Origin: Lysobacteraceae bacterium
GTDB lineage: Bacteria; Pseudomonadota; Gammaproteobacteria; Nitrococcales; AK92
Assembly (NCBI GenBank): GCA_012523465.1
Contig: JAAYIK010000013.1
Coordinates: 186,001-250,000, forward strand
Direction of reading: 5' to 3'
Length of the DNA: 64,000 nucleotides
The notes beneath the pieces are model-generated. The model saw nothing but the letters and a program-made list of their open reading frames with translations. It was not told the origin of the DNA and did no database searches. The first letter of the stretch is position 1. The number at the start of each line of letters is the position of its first letter. This document shows, one piece after another, positions 45,983 to 54,368 of the stretch. The position numbers and the translations under genes are program-made.

Positions 45983-46651
45983 CTAGAAAGGCCAGATCAC
46001 GCTGTTGAAGATCCGGCTCAGCCAACCCATGCGGCTGGCATCGGCCAGCTCGCCGGTGCCGGTGTAGCTGATCTGGGCGTTGGCAACCCGCTGCGAAGAG
46101 ATGGTGTTGTCCGGATTCAAGTCCTCTCGGCGGATGACGCCGGTAATGGTGACGTACTCATCACCCCGATTAAGGGTGAGCTTCTTCTGGCCCTGGATGA
46201 CTAGGTTGCCGTTGGGATGCACCGCGATCACGGTGGCCGTCAACACGCCCTTGAACAAATTGCTCTGGTCGGCCGCCGCCTGGCCCTCGAAGTCGCGCCG
46301 CGCACCGACCGAAGCCGAGAGCGGGTTGCCACCCACCGTCATCGGCCGGCCGAAGACCACCGGCACGCCCATGTCGATGGAGGTGTCCTTGGAGATGTTG
46401 CTGCTGACACCCTTGCGGGCGTTGGTCGACTCCTCGAACACCACCGTGACCAGATCGCCCACCCGGCGGGCGATGCGGTCATCGTACAGCCGCACGTCAT
46501 AGCCGGCCTGGTAGATGGCGCCGTTGATCTCGCGCGGCGGCATTTCGATCTCTGGCAGCGCCAGCGGCTCCGGCACCGACGGCTTGGGCGTGGTCGCGCA
46601 ACCGGCCAGGAGCAGCGCTGCAGCCAGCACATTGAGACGCAGCATTTTCAT
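45983..46651 (-). CDS. flgH: Flagellar L-ring lipoprotein FlgH
   Basis: 222 residues. The lipobox LLLAGC puts the lipidated cysteine at residue 18. Later motifs are FlgH-typical: YDVRLYDDRIARRVGDLVTVVFEESTNA, NLVIQGQKKLTLNRGDEYVTITGVIRREDLNPDNTISSQRVANAQISYTG. It forms the outer-membrane ring. The start follows AGGGTAAG; sits 16 bases after flgG. Confidence 0.97.
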   Translation of the reverse strand: MKMLRLNVLAAALLLAGCATTPKPSVPEPLALPEIEMPPREINGAIYQAGYDVRLYDDRIARRVGDLVTVVFEESTNARKGVSSNISKDTSIDMGVPVVFGRPMTVGGNPLSASVGARRDFEGQAAADQSNLFKGVLTATVIAVHPNGNLVIQGQKKLTLNRGDEYVTITGVIRREDLNPDNTISSQRVANAQISYTGTGELADASRMGWLSRIFNSVIWPF

Positions 46652-46667
46652 GGGCTTACCCTATGCT

Positions 46668-47453
46668 TTAAACGTTGTTTGTGATGAACTGCAGCATCTG
46701 GTCGGTGGTCTGGATGGCCTTGGTGTTGGTCTCGAAGGCGCGCTGGGTCTCGATCATGTTGACCAGCTCCTCGGCGATATTGACGTTGGAAGCCTCCAGC
46801 GCCCCTTGATGGATGCGCCCCAGGCCTTCCAGACCGGGCGTGCCGATCAGCGGCGCGCCGCTGGCCGTGGTCTCCTGGTAGAGGTTTTGGCCTATCGGCT
46901 GCAGCCCGGCCGGATTGATGAAATCCGCCAGTTGAATGACGCCGATCTGGGCGCCGGCCGCCTGTCCAGGCAGCTGCACGGTGACCGTGCCATCCATGCC
47001 GATGGTCACGCTCTCGACATCCTCGGGCAGGGTGATGCCCGGCTCCAGCAGATAGCCGCCGGAGGTGACCAGGCGGCCCTGCTCGTCGACCTGGAACGAG
47101 CCGTCGCGGGTGTAGGCGCCGGTGCCGTCCGGCATCAGCACCTGGAAAAAGCCGCGCCCCTCGATGGCCATGTCCAGGCTGTTGCCGGTCTGGATCAGGT
47201 TGCCTTGGGTGTGCTGCTTTTCCGTCGCCACCACCCGCACGCCGGTTCCGAGCATGAGGCCCGACGGCAGCAAGGTGTCCTGCGAGGACTGGCCGCCGGC
47301 CTGGCGCACAGTCTGATAGACCAGGTCCTGGAAATTGGCCCTGTCCTTCTTGAAGCCGGTGGTGCTGACGTTGGCCAGGTTGTTGGACACCACCGTCATC
47401 CGCATCTGCTGGGCATCCAGCCCGGTTTTGGCGACCCACAGTGCTGGGTTCAT
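46668..47453 (-). CDS. flgG: Flagellar distal rod protein FlgG
   Basis: 261 residues from ATG 47453 behind TTGGAGGTGA. N-terminal rod motif [23 protein letters not shown] and C-terminal [32 protein letters not shown] are diagnostic. A separate sigma-54 promoter in the 290-base gap upstream makes it the first gene of a likely flgGHIJ transcript. Confidence 0.97.
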   Translation of the reverse strand: MNPALWVAKTGLDAQQMRMTVVSNNLANVSTTGFKKDRANFQDLVYQTVRQAGGQSSQDTLLPSGLMLGTGVRVVATEKQHTQGNLIQTGNSLDMAIEGRGFFQVLMPDGTGAYTRDGSFQVDEQGRLVTSGGYLLEPGITLPEDVESVTIGMDGTVTVQLPGQAAGAQIGVIQLADFINPAGLQPIGQNLYQETTASGAPLIGTPGLEGLGRIHQGALEASNVNIAEELVNMIETQRAFETNTKAIQTTDQMLQFITNNV

Positions 47454-47505
47454 GACTTCACCTCCAAGTCTGCTGCCGCCGGAATGGCGGCGGTGCCTCA
47501 AGCGA

Positions 47506-47521
47506 AGCAAGAAACGGGCCA
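47506..47521 (-). promoter_or_regulatory. Internal sigma-54 promoter for flgGHIJ
   Basis: On the - strand TGGCCCGTTTCTTGCT; GG and GC ten bases apart, only two differences from TGGCACG-N4-TTGCA. Predicted start near 47495, 42 bases before flgG. A hairpin GCCGCC-GGAAT-GGCGGC (47475-47491) lies in that leader. The 290-base gap otherwise holds no gene that I recognise. Confidence 0.8.
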
Positions 47522-47743
47522 GCTTGCGCGAGGCATGGGCTGTTGGGCTTTTGGCGTTACAATGCTCGGCCGCGCCGCCTGGCAACGGCTGGAGCAGGCG
47601 CAAAGGATTGCCCGAGCCTCGCGCCTGGCGATGCGGGGCGCGGCGGGTTGGCGCCCCCGGGAGCGAACGGGATGCAATCTTCCTGGAACGATGCCGGCGA
47701 TCGCGGCCGCATCAGGATGCGGCGGCGCGCCGACAGCAAAGAC

Positions 47744-48487
47744 TTAGCCACCGGCGCGCAGCAGTCGGCTGCTCGCCTCGTCGTTCTCCTTGGTGGTTGC
47801 CATCAGCTTTACGTATGTCTCGTAACTGCGCGCATGGTCGATCATCTTCACCAGCGCATCGACCATGTTGACGTTCGACCCCTCCAGCACACCGCTGGTC
47901 AGCTGAATGCCGGCATCCGGCTCGGCTGGCGCGCCGTCCTTTTGGCGGAACAGGCCATCGTTGCCTTTCACCAGCTGCGCATTGTCGGCCCGGACCAGGC
48001 GAATGCGGTCGATGACCACCAGGGTATTAGGATCCTGTCCTGCCGGGACGATGCTGATGGTGCCATCGCTGCCGATTTCAATGCGATCGGCCGGTGGGAT
48101 GGCGATGGGACCGGCGTTGCCGAGCACCAGATGACCGCTGCCGGTCTCCATCTGCCCGAGCACATTGATGCGCAAATCGCCACGGCGGGTATAGGCCTCG
48201 CCGCCGTCGGCCGCCTGCACTGCGATCCAGCCGTCGCCATTGATGGCAACATCCAGGGGCCGGCCTGTGGTGATCATGGCCCCCTGGCGAAAGTCGTGCC
48301 CCACCGTCGTGGTCTGGGCATAGACGCGGGACGGGTAGCCGGGCCCGTACATCGGTGTGCTCAGCAGCGACTCCAGGTCGGCGCGAAAGCCCGGGGTGTT
48401 GGCGTTCGCCAGATTGTTGCTGTTGTGCTGCTGCGCCTGCAGGGCATGCTTGGCGCCTGCCATGGCAAGGTAAAGCGCGCGGTCCAT
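47744..48487 (-). CDS. flgF: Flagellar proximal rod protein FlgF
   Basis: 247 residues, GAGGGGGAA before the ATG at 48487. Starts MDRALYLAMAGAKHALQAQQ and NSNNLANANTPGFRADLES, then ends VNMVDALVKMIDHARSYETYVKLM. Rod component between FlgC and FlgG. No sigma-54 site was found before it, so it is probably expressed by read-through past the flgE hairpin. Confidence 0.96.
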   Translation of the reverse strand: MDRALYLAMAGAKHALQAQQHNSNNLANANTPGFRADLESLLSTPMYGPGYPSRVYAQTTTVGHDFRQGAMITTGRPLDVAINGDGWIAVQAADGGEAYTRRGDLRINVLGQMETGSGHLVLGNAGPIAIPPADRIEIGSDGTISIVPAGQDPNTLVVIDRIRLVRADNAQLVKGNDGLFRQKDGAPAEPDAGIQLTSGVLEGSNVNMVDALVKMIDHARSYETYVKLMATTKENDEASSRLLRAGG

Positions 48488-48509
48488 GTGTCTTCCCCCT
48501 CGTCTCCGA

Positions 48510-48556
48510 GCCCGCCCGGCCGGCCTGACAGCAGGCGCCGCCGCGGCCGGGCGGGC
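48510..48556 (-). other. Strong intercistronic hairpin between flgE and flgF
   Basis: Perfect 13-pair stem GCCCGCCCGGCCG (48510-48522) / CGGCCGGGCGGGC (48544-48556), 21-base loop, starting 14 bases after the flgE stop on the - strand. No T-run follows, so it is more like an RNA-stabilising or rho-hindering structure than an intrinsic terminator. It would raise flgE (hook) relative to flgF. Confidence 0.6.
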
Positions 48557-48569
48557 GACTCGGCAAGAC

Positions 48570-49799
48570 TTAACGGATATTGAGGATTTCCTGGGTGATC
48601 TGGTCCTGGGTAGAGATCATCTTGGCGTTGGCCTGGTAGGCGCGCTGCGCCGTGATCATCTTGACCAGCTGCTCCGACACATTGACGTTGGACAGTTCCA
48701 GCGCCCCGGACTGGATGTTGCCCATGCCTGAAGCGCCCGGCGCATCGATGATCGGCTGGCCCGACCCGTGGGTCTCTATCCAGGCGTTATTGCCAATGGC
48801 CTGGAGATTCTCCGGGCTGTTGAAGCGGGCCAGCATGATCTGACCGATCTCCATGGTCTGACCGTTGGAGTAGCGGGCCATGATGATGCCGTTGGATTCG
48901 ATGGTCAGATCGGTGAACTGCCCCGGCGGGTAGCCGTCGGGGATCAGCCGGGTGACACCGAACGGCGTCCCATACTGGGTCAGGTTGGAGAAGTCGACCG
49001 CCAGCATGGGCGAGTTCGGCGCCGTGGTGTCACGCGGCATGAGGCCGGTGAGGTCGAAGTCCTGGGCCACAGGGGCGGTCAGCCGGCCGGTGGCGTCGGA
49101 GAAGGACAGGGTGACCGTCTCCGGCAGCAAGTTGTCGCCCACCTGGGCCCGCACCGTCCAGATCGCCTCCCCTGCCGGGTCGGCGGCCGGATCCGCCTTG
49201 ATGAAGAAGAAGGTAATCTGGTGCGCCCCGCCCAGCGAGTCGTACACCGTGGTCGAGGTGGAATAGTTGTAGCTGTCGGGATCGCTTGGATCGAAGGGCG
49301 CGGTCAGTGGCGGCTCCGAGCGCGCCTGCAGATTGGCGTTGATTTCAAGGCGATTGGACTGCTGCGGCGCCATGTCGTTGATGTTGACGCGCAGATCGGT
49401 CCAGGGCAGCGGGCTGTCCACGCTCTTGCCGGTCAGGCGGCGACCGTTGTTGTCGACGATGTAGCCCTCGCGGTCGAGGTGGAAGGCGCCGGCGCGGGTG
49501 TAGACGACGCTGCCGCGGTCATTCATGCGGAAGAAGCCGTCGTCAGTGATGGCCAGATCCAGCACATTGCCGGTGAACGACAGCTGGCCCTGGGTGAATT
49601 GCTGGCTGACGGCAGCTAGGCGCACGCCCTGCCCCACTGATAGCCTGGGCAGGCCGGTCTTGCTGACGGCGAAGATGTCGGCGAACTCGGCCCGCGAAGC
49701 CTTGAATCCGACGGTCTGGCTGTTGGCGAGGTTGTTGCCGGTGACATCCAGATCCGCTGCCGCGGCATTGAGGCCGGTTAATGACGTTCCAAAGCTCAT
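48570..49799 (-). CDS. flgE: Flagellar hook protein FlgE
   Basis: 409 residues. N-terminal MSFGTSLTGLNAAAADLDVTGNNLANSQTVGFKASRAEFADIF, a FlgE-specific YYFKADPAAD-type centre (ADPAADPAGEAIWTVRAQVGD), and C-terminal NVNVSEQLVKMITAQRAYQANAKMISTQDQI. Major hook subunit, produced in about 120 copies. Followed by a strong hairpin. Confidence 0.97.
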   Translation of the reverse strand: MSFGTSLTGLNAAAADLDVTGNNLANSQTVGFKASRAEFADIFAVSKTGLPRLSVGQGVRLAAVSQQFTQGQLSFTGNVLDLAITDDGFFRMNDRGSVVYTRAGAFHLDREGYIVDNNGRRLTGKSVDSPLPWTDLRVNINDMAPQQSNRLEINANLQARSEPPLTAPFDPSDPDSYNYSTSTTVYDSLGGAHQITFFFIKADPAADPAGEAIWTVRAQVGDNLLPETVTLSFSDATGRLTAPVAQDFDLTGLMPRDTTAPNSPMLAVDFSNLTQYGTPFGVTRLIPDGYPPGQFTDLTIESNGIIMARYSNGQTMEIGQIMLARFNSPENLQAIGNNAWIETHGSGQPIIDAPGASGMGNIQSGALELSNVNVSEQLVKMITAQRAYQANAKMISTQDQITQEILNIR

Positions 49800-49808
49800 C
49801 GTTACCTC

Positions 49809-50474
49809 CTATCGAACCTTGCTTACGGCAGTCAGGTCGACTTCGCCCAAGCCAGCCAGGCTGAGCCGAGGCGCGTTGCCGCCCTTGCCTAACGCGACGC
49901 TTTGCACCTCGGCGGTGACGTAGGTCGGCACCGACCACGCCTGTCCGTCGATCACGGCGCTGGCGACCATGTAGTAGTTGCCGGGCGGCATGGCCTTGCC
50001 CTGGGCGTTCTTGCCATCCCACTCGAAATCGATCTCGCCGGGCTCGAGCTGCCCCAGGGCGATTTCCTGAACCAGCTCGCCGTTCATGGCATAAATGGCG
50101 ACCTTGACGTCGCCGGCCCGGACCGGCAGCTGCAGCATTCCCGTCAAAGAACCGTCGCTTGTCAGATAACCGACTTCGCTTTCCACCACCACGGTCCGCC
50201 CGATGAGGCTGGCCGCCTGCAGAGCCTGGTCGGCACGAATGTTGGCGGTAAATTGCTCGAAGCTTTGCTGCAGTCCCTGGATACCGGTGGCGGTGGTGAG
50301 CTGCGCGATCTGCGACAAAAACTCGCCGCTGTCCATGGGCGAGAAAGGGTCCTGATTGCGCAGCTGGGCCACCATTAAGCGCAGGAAATCTTCCTGCCCG
50401 ATCTCGCCAGGTGCGCTCTTCTGCTCGCTCTGCTGCGTCACTCCGCTGCCAGTCAGCGCATTGAGGTTGATCAT
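49809..50474 (-). CDS. flgD: Flagellar hook cap/scaffold protein FlgD
   Basis: 221 residues. N-terminal hook-cap region GQEDFLRLMVAQLRNQDPFSPMDSGEFLSQIAQLTTATGIQGL is diagnostic, and a C-terminal FlgD Ig-like fold holds VKVAIYAMNGELVQEIALGQLEPGEIDFEWDG. It guides hook assembly and is then discarded. Confidence 0.97.
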   Translation of the reverse strand: MINLNALTGSGVTQQSEQKSAPGEIGQEDFLRLMVAQLRNQDPFSPMDSGEFLSQIAQLTTATGIQGLQQSFEQFTANIRADQALQAASLIGRTVVVESEVGYLTSDGSLTGMLQLPVRAGDVKVAIYAMNGELVQEIALGQLEPGEIDFEWDGKNAQGKAMPPGNYYMVASAVIDGQAWSVPTYVTAEVQSVALGKGGNAPRLSLAGLGEVDLTAVSKVR

Positions 50475-50493
50475 GGCGTCCTCCTAGTCGGCG

Positions 50494-50907
50494 CTAGCTG
50501 CCGAGCCGCAGAGTCTGCAACAGCAGCTCCTTGGACGTGTTCATCACTTCGACGTTGTTCTGGTAGGAGCGGGAAGCGGAAATCATGTTCACCAGCTCCT
50601 CCACTGGATTGACGTTGGAACGATAGACGTAGCCGTCGGCGTCCGCCTCGGGATGATTCGGCATGTACAACGGCGTGTTGGGCGCCTGGCTCTCGATGAT
50701 GCCCTTGATTTGCACCGGAACCGTCTGCTGCAGCCCTTGCTGCGCCTTGAGCGCCGCGGCGAACACCGGCTGGCGGGCCTTGTAGGCTTGCTCCGGGCTG
50801 CCGGCCACCGTTTCAGCGTTGGCCAGGTTACTGGCGGTGGTGTTGAGGCGCAGGGTCTGGGCGCTCATGGCCGAACCCGCGACTTCGAAGATCTTGAACA
50901 AGCTCAT
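50494..50907 (-). CDS. flgC: Flagellar rod protein FlgC
   Basis: 137 residues. MSLFKIFEVAGSAMSAQTLRLNTTASNLANAETVAGS and the end VNPVEELVNMISASRSYQNNVEVMNTSKELLLQTLRLG identify FlgC. Seven bases separate it from flgB. Confidence 0.97.
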   Translation of the reverse strand: MSLFKIFEVAGSAMSAQTLRLNTTASNLANAETVAGSPEQAYKARQPVFAAALKAQQGLQQTVPVQIKGIIESQAPNTPLYMPNHPEADADGYVYRSNVNPVEELVNMISASRSYQNNVEVMNTSKELLLQTLRLGS

Positions 50908-50913
50908 GACCTA

Positions 50914-51309
50914 TCAATCCCCCCGCAATGCGCCCATCAGGCCCTGAATACGCGCTCCGAGGAAGGTCAGCGTGGCCTGGTAGCTGACGGCGTTCTCGGC
51001 GAAGGCCGCCTGCTCGACGTGGCTTTCCACGCTGTTGCCGTCCAGGGCTGCCGCATAGGGCTGGCGAAACAGCACCTTGGGATTCAGAGGCTCATGGCCT
51101 GGCGGCTGCAGGTGCAGCGGCCGGGTGGTGCGCAGAGGCTGCTGCTGGCCGAGCGCCTGCCGCATGGCGCTCTTGAAATCGATGTCCCGCGCCTTGTAGT
51201 TCGGAGTGTCGGCATTCGCCAGGTTCTCGGCCAGCAGCTTGGTCCGCTGCGCGCGCAGCTGCAGCGCCGCCGCCGGCAAGGCGAAGGTCTTGTCCAGGTT
51301 TAAGCTCAT
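50914..51309 (-). CDS. flgB: Flagellar rod protein FlgB
   Basis: 131 residues. The rod motif LRAQRTKLLAENLANADTPNYKARDIDFKSAM is typical, with the C-terminal NSVESHVEQAAFAENAVSYQATLTFLGARI. First gene of flgBCDE(F), with GAGGTGA ahead of its ATG and a near-consensus sigma-54 promoter 34 bases upstream. Confidence 0.97.
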   Translation of the reverse strand: MSLNLDKTFALPAAALQLRAQRTKLLAENLANADTPNYKARDIDFKSAMRQALGQQQPLRTTRPLHLQPPGHEPLNPKVLFRQPYAAALDGNSVESHVEQAAFAENAVSYQATLTFLGARIQGLMGALRGD

Positions 51310-51342
51310 GGCTCACCTCGCAGAATTGCTCGCGGCAATAGC

Positions 51343-51358
51343 TGCAAGGTGTGTGCCA
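51343..51358 (-). promoter_or_regulatory. Sigma-54 promoter for flgBCDE
   Basis: On the - strand TGGCACACACCTTGCA, one base from the consensus TGGCACG-N4-TTGCA. Predicted start near 51332, 23 bases before flgB. The strongest sigma-54 site in the window. Confidence 0.9.
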
Positions 51359-51452
51359 ACCGAAAGGAAAGGAGCGAAGGAATGGACGTTGCGGACGCAG
51401 GAGCGCTCCTGCGGCACCGCCAGCCGGCCGTCGCTGCGGCCTGGCCTGCGGC

Positions 51453-52274
51453 TCAGCTTTGCAACTGGTAGATGGTGCCGTGCGGCGTGCGTACCAGCTT
51501 GTAGCAGTCGACCTGCCGGCCGATGGACTCGGAGCCGCCCAGCATCAGATAGCCGCCCGGATTCAGGATCTCGGCCATGCGCGTGAGGATGTCGCGCCGG
51601 GTCTCCTGGGAAAAGTAAATGAGCACGTTGCGGCAGAAGATCACGTCGAACTTGCCGAGCAGCAGAAAGCTGTCCTGAAGGTTGTGCTGCCGGAACGAGG
51701 CGCGGCGCCGGATCTCGGGACGCACTTCCCAGGTCTCGGCGTCGATCTGGGTGAAAAAGCGCTTGAGGCGCTCGGCGCTCAGCCCGCGCCGGATGCTGGA
51801 GGCGTGATAGCGGCCGGTCCTGGCCTGCTCGATCATGTTCCTGGAAATATCGGTCCCGAGCACCTCGACCTCGATTCGCCCCCCGGCATCGTTGTATTCC
51901 TGGGCTGTCATGAGCACGGAATAGGCTTCCTGCCCCGAGGAGCAGCCGGCCGACCACAGCCGCAGCCGCCCGCCGTGGTTACGCTGGTACTCGGGAAACA
52001 GCACGTGTTTGAGGATCTCGAACGGATAGCCGTCGCGGAAGAACTGGGTCTCGTTGGTGGTCATCGCCTCGATGACCTGGGCGCGCAGGCTGGCGTCGCG
52101 ACCGCTGCACAGGGCGTCGATCAGCTCCCCCAGCGACGAATAGCCGCGGGCTTGGACATGCGGATTGAGTCGGCTGGCAACCAGATATTGCCGGTTGTCA
52201 CCCAGGACGATTCCGCTGGATTCCTCCAGAAATTTGGTAAAAGAACGATACTGCTCGTCCGAGAGCCGCACCAT
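51453..52274 (-). CDS. cheR: Chemotaxis protein methyltransferase CheR
   Basis: 273 residues from ATG 52274 behind GGGAGTG (a start at 52289 is possible). N-terminal helical CheR domain (about 5-60) and SAM-binding fold (about 75-270): NETQFFRDGYPFEIL, LRLWSAGCSSGQEAYSVLM, ILGTDISRN-type VLGTDISRNMIEQARTGRY, FDVIFCRNVLIYFS. Methylates chemoreceptors. Sits between cheV and flgB. It lacks its own obvious promoter; expressed probably from cheV. Confidence 0.96.
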   Translation of the reverse strand: MVRLSDEQYRSFTKFLEESSGIVLGDNRQYLVASRLNPHVQARGYSSLGELIDALCSGRDASLRAQVIEAMTTNETQFFRDGYPFEILKHVLFPEYQRNHGGRLRLWSAGCSSGQEAYSVLMTAQEYNDAGGRIEVEVLGTDISRNMIEQARTGRYHASSIRRGLSAERLKRFFTQIDAETWEVRPEIRRRASFRQHNLQDSFLLLGKFDVIFCRNVLIYFSQETRRDILTRMAEILNPGGYLMLGGSESIGRQVDCYKLVRTPHGTIYQLQS

Positions 52275-52501
52275 GCCGCACACTCCCAAGTCTCGGTTCG
52301 CCTTACCGTTGAAGCGCCAGGCGTCGAATCGGATCGAGGCTGCCAGACCGCATGTTTTAGTTCTGTGAGCGAGGTTTTGAAATCGTGACGGGACCAGGCG
52401 GCATGATTCGCCAAGCTAGATAAATGACTTCCTCTGCCAAAGCAAGCTTGCTCCGCAACACCCTCGCTTCGTCTCGGCAAAAGATCGCAAAAGAAGAATA
52501 T

Positions 52502-53428
52502 TTAGACGGCCGTCATGACTTCGTCCAGCCGTTTCGCCACGCGCTCGGCCAGCTCGGCTGGATGGAACTTGGTCAGAAAGTCGCTGGCGCCGATGCGCCT
52601 CGCCAGCTCTTCGTTGAACATGCCGCTGAGCGAGGTGTGCAGCAGAACGTAGAGATGCGAAAGCCGCGCGTCCTGGCGGATGGCGTTGGTGAGGGCGTAG
52701 CCGTCCATGCGCGGCATCTCGATGTCGGAGATCACCATAAGTAGCCGCTCGAACGGCGAGCCGGGATCATCCGCCCATGCTTGCAGCAACTGCAGCCCCT
52801 GCTCGCCGTCATTGGCCAGGGTAATGCCCACCCCCAGCTTCTCCAGCGTGCGGCGGATCTGTCCACGGGCGACGGCGGAGTCGTCCACTACCAGCACGTG
52901 ATAATCGCTTGGCTGGCGCTGCGGCACCGTCTGATCGAGGGAGTCCACCCCTTGCGGATTAAGCTGGGCCAGGATTTTTTCCACGTCGATGATCTGCACC
53001 AGCTCGTCGTCGACCTTGGCGACGGCAGTCACATAGGTGTTGTGGGAAGCGCCCGGCGGCGGCGGCAACACGTCGCGCCAGTTCAGGTTGATGATCCGGT
53101 CCACCTGGGAGACCAGAAAACCCTGCACCGAGCGGTTGTATTCACTGACGATGACCGAGCTGCCGTCGTCGACCGGCGTCGGCCGTCCGGTGGTAGCCAG
53201 GCTCAAGTCGATGATGGGGATGGTCTTGCCGCGGATATGGGCGATACCGCGCACGATGGCATTGGCCTTCGGCAGCCGCGACAAGGGCGGCGCCTTGATC
53301 ACCTCGCGGACCTTGAACACATTGATGCCGAATCGCTGCCGCCCATTGAGGCGAAACAGCAACAGCTCCATGCGGTTGTGGCCGGCGAGCTGGGTCCGCT
53401 GGTCGACGTTCTCGAGGATGTTGCTCAT
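52502..53428 (-). CDS. cheV: Chemotaxis coupling protein CheV
   Basis: 308 residues from ATG 53428. N-terminal CheW domain (about 15-165: LLLFRLNGRQRFGINVFKVREVIK, IRGKTIPIIDLSLA) fused to a receiver domain (about 180-300) with the phosphorylation site VISDIEMPRMDGYAL and the lysine in ASDFLTKF. It couples receptors to CheA and buffers the phosphorelay. The 227-base gap to cheR holds no gene. Confidence 0.95.
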   Translation of the reverse strand: MSNILENVDQRTQLAGHNRMELLLFRLNGRQRFGINVFKVREVIKAPPLSRLPKANAIVRGIAHIRGKTIPIIDLSLATTGRPTPVDDGSSVIVSEYNRSVQGFLVSQVDRIINLNWRDVLPPPPGASHNTYVTAVAKVDDELVQIIDVEKILAQLNPQGVDSLDQTVPQRQPSDYHVLVVDDSAVARGQIRRTLEKLGVGITLANDGEQGLQLLQAWADDPGSPFERLLMVISDIEMPRMDGYALTNAIRQDARLSHLYVLLHTSLSGMFNEELARRIGASDFLTKFHPAELAERVAKRLDEVMTAV

Positions 53429-53453
53429 GTGTTGCTCCGGATTTACCCCCATA

Positions 53454-53481
53454 CTATCGGCACAATGGCGCGTTTTCTTTA
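53454..53481 (-). promoter_or_regulatory. Candidate sigma-28 promoter for cheV-cheR
   Basis: On the - strand TAAAGAAA (53481-53474), 12-base spacer, GCCGATAG (53461-53454). The -10 box differs from consensus by one base, but the spacer is one longer than usual, so this is weaker than the other three. Confidence 0.5.
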
Positions 53482-53510
53482 GCGGGACCGCGAGCGGTGG
53501 CACCCAGGCC

Positions 53511-53526
53511 TGGCACGAAGCCTGCA
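53511..53526 (+). promoter_or_regulatory. Sigma-54 promoter for flgA, overlapping its start region
   Basis: TGGCACGAAGCCTGCA: the -24 element is perfect consensus and -12 is one base off. GG/GC ten bases apart. The predicted start (about 53537) falls immediately before the flgA ATG at 53538, leaving no leader. Confidence 0.85.
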
Positions 53527-53537
53527 TTAAGCCGGGC

Positions 53538-54263
53538 ATGGACATGAGGCAACGCCAATCTGCTGTCACCGGCACGGCCTGGCGGCATGCTGTGCTGCTA
53601 TTGCTGCTGGTCTCGGCGTCGCCGGCGACCGCCAAGCATCCGCTGGAGGACATCCGTCAAAACGTCGAGCGGTTTGTTCACGCCGAATTTGCGTCGCTGG
53701 GCAACATCACCGCGGTGGAAGTCACCCGGCTCGACCCGCGGCTGGCGCTGGCGCGCTGCGAGCAGCCGCTGGAGCCGTTTGTACCCAACGGCCAGCGCCG
53801 CCTTGGCAACGCTACCATCGGTGTTCGCTGCGATGGCCAGCGGCCCTGGACGCTGTACGTGCCGGTCCGCATCACCAGCAGCGTCAACATCCTGACGGCC
53901 CGCCGGCCATTGTCGCGTGGAACCGTCCTTGCCGCCGACGATCTGGTCACGGTCGAGCGCGACGCCGCCGGCCTGCCCTACGGCTATTTCACCGATCCAG
54001 CGCAGCTGATCGGTCAGCAGCTCAAGCGTTCCGTCCGCGCCGGTGACATCCTGACGCCAGCCATGGTGGCGCCGGCGCCGCTGGTGCAGCGCGGGCAGAA
54101 GGTTTGGATCGCCACCCAAGGCGGCGGCGTCAACGTCGCCATGGAAGGTGAGGCGCTTCAGGACGGCGCAGCCGGCGAACGCATCCGGGTTCGCAACCTC
54201 TCCTCCAAGCGCGTGGTGGAGGCCGAAGTCGTCAGCGACAGCCTGGTGCGGGTGCCCTGGTAA
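53538..54263 (+). CDS. flgA: Flagellar P-ring assembly chaperone FlgA
   Basis: 241 residues from ATG 53538 (or 53544). Signal peptide AVLLLLLVSASPATA, then two SAF-like domains: the C-terminal one includes RRPLSRGTVLAADDLVTVERDAAGLPYGYFTDPAQLIGQQLKRSVRAGDILTPAMVAPAPLVQRGQKVWI, typical of FlgA. A periplasmic chaperone for FlgI. Divergent from cheV; flgM and flgN follow on the same strand. Confidence 0.95.
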   Translation: MDMRQRQSAVTGTAWRHAVLLLLLVSASPATAKHPLEDIRQNVERFVHAEFASLGNITAVEVTRLDPRLALARCEQPLEPFVPNGQRRLGNATIGVRCDGQRPWTLYVPVRITSSVNILTARRPLSRGTVLAADDLVTVERDAAGLPYGYFTDPAQLIGQQLKRSVRAGDILTPAMVAPAPLVQRGQKVWIATQGGGVNVAMEGEALQDGAAGERIRVRNLSSKRVVEAEVVSDSLVRVPW

Positions 54264-54368
54264 GCGCGACCGAGCTAATGCCGGGGGAGCGTGCGGTCGT
54301 TAACCCCTGTACGCCGCAGCTTCGGCAGAGGATAATTTCCGGCATGCCGATTTCTTCGCCACCCGCGC

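Noticed and set aside
46515-48583. Long + strand frames over flgF, flgG and flgH
   Set aside because: Shadow frames of the real genes, with low-complexity composition.
52275-52501. Weak sigma-28-like TAAAACAT-N11-GCCTCGAT before cheR
   Set aside because: Only the TAAA core fits; the -10 box does not match GCCGATAA.
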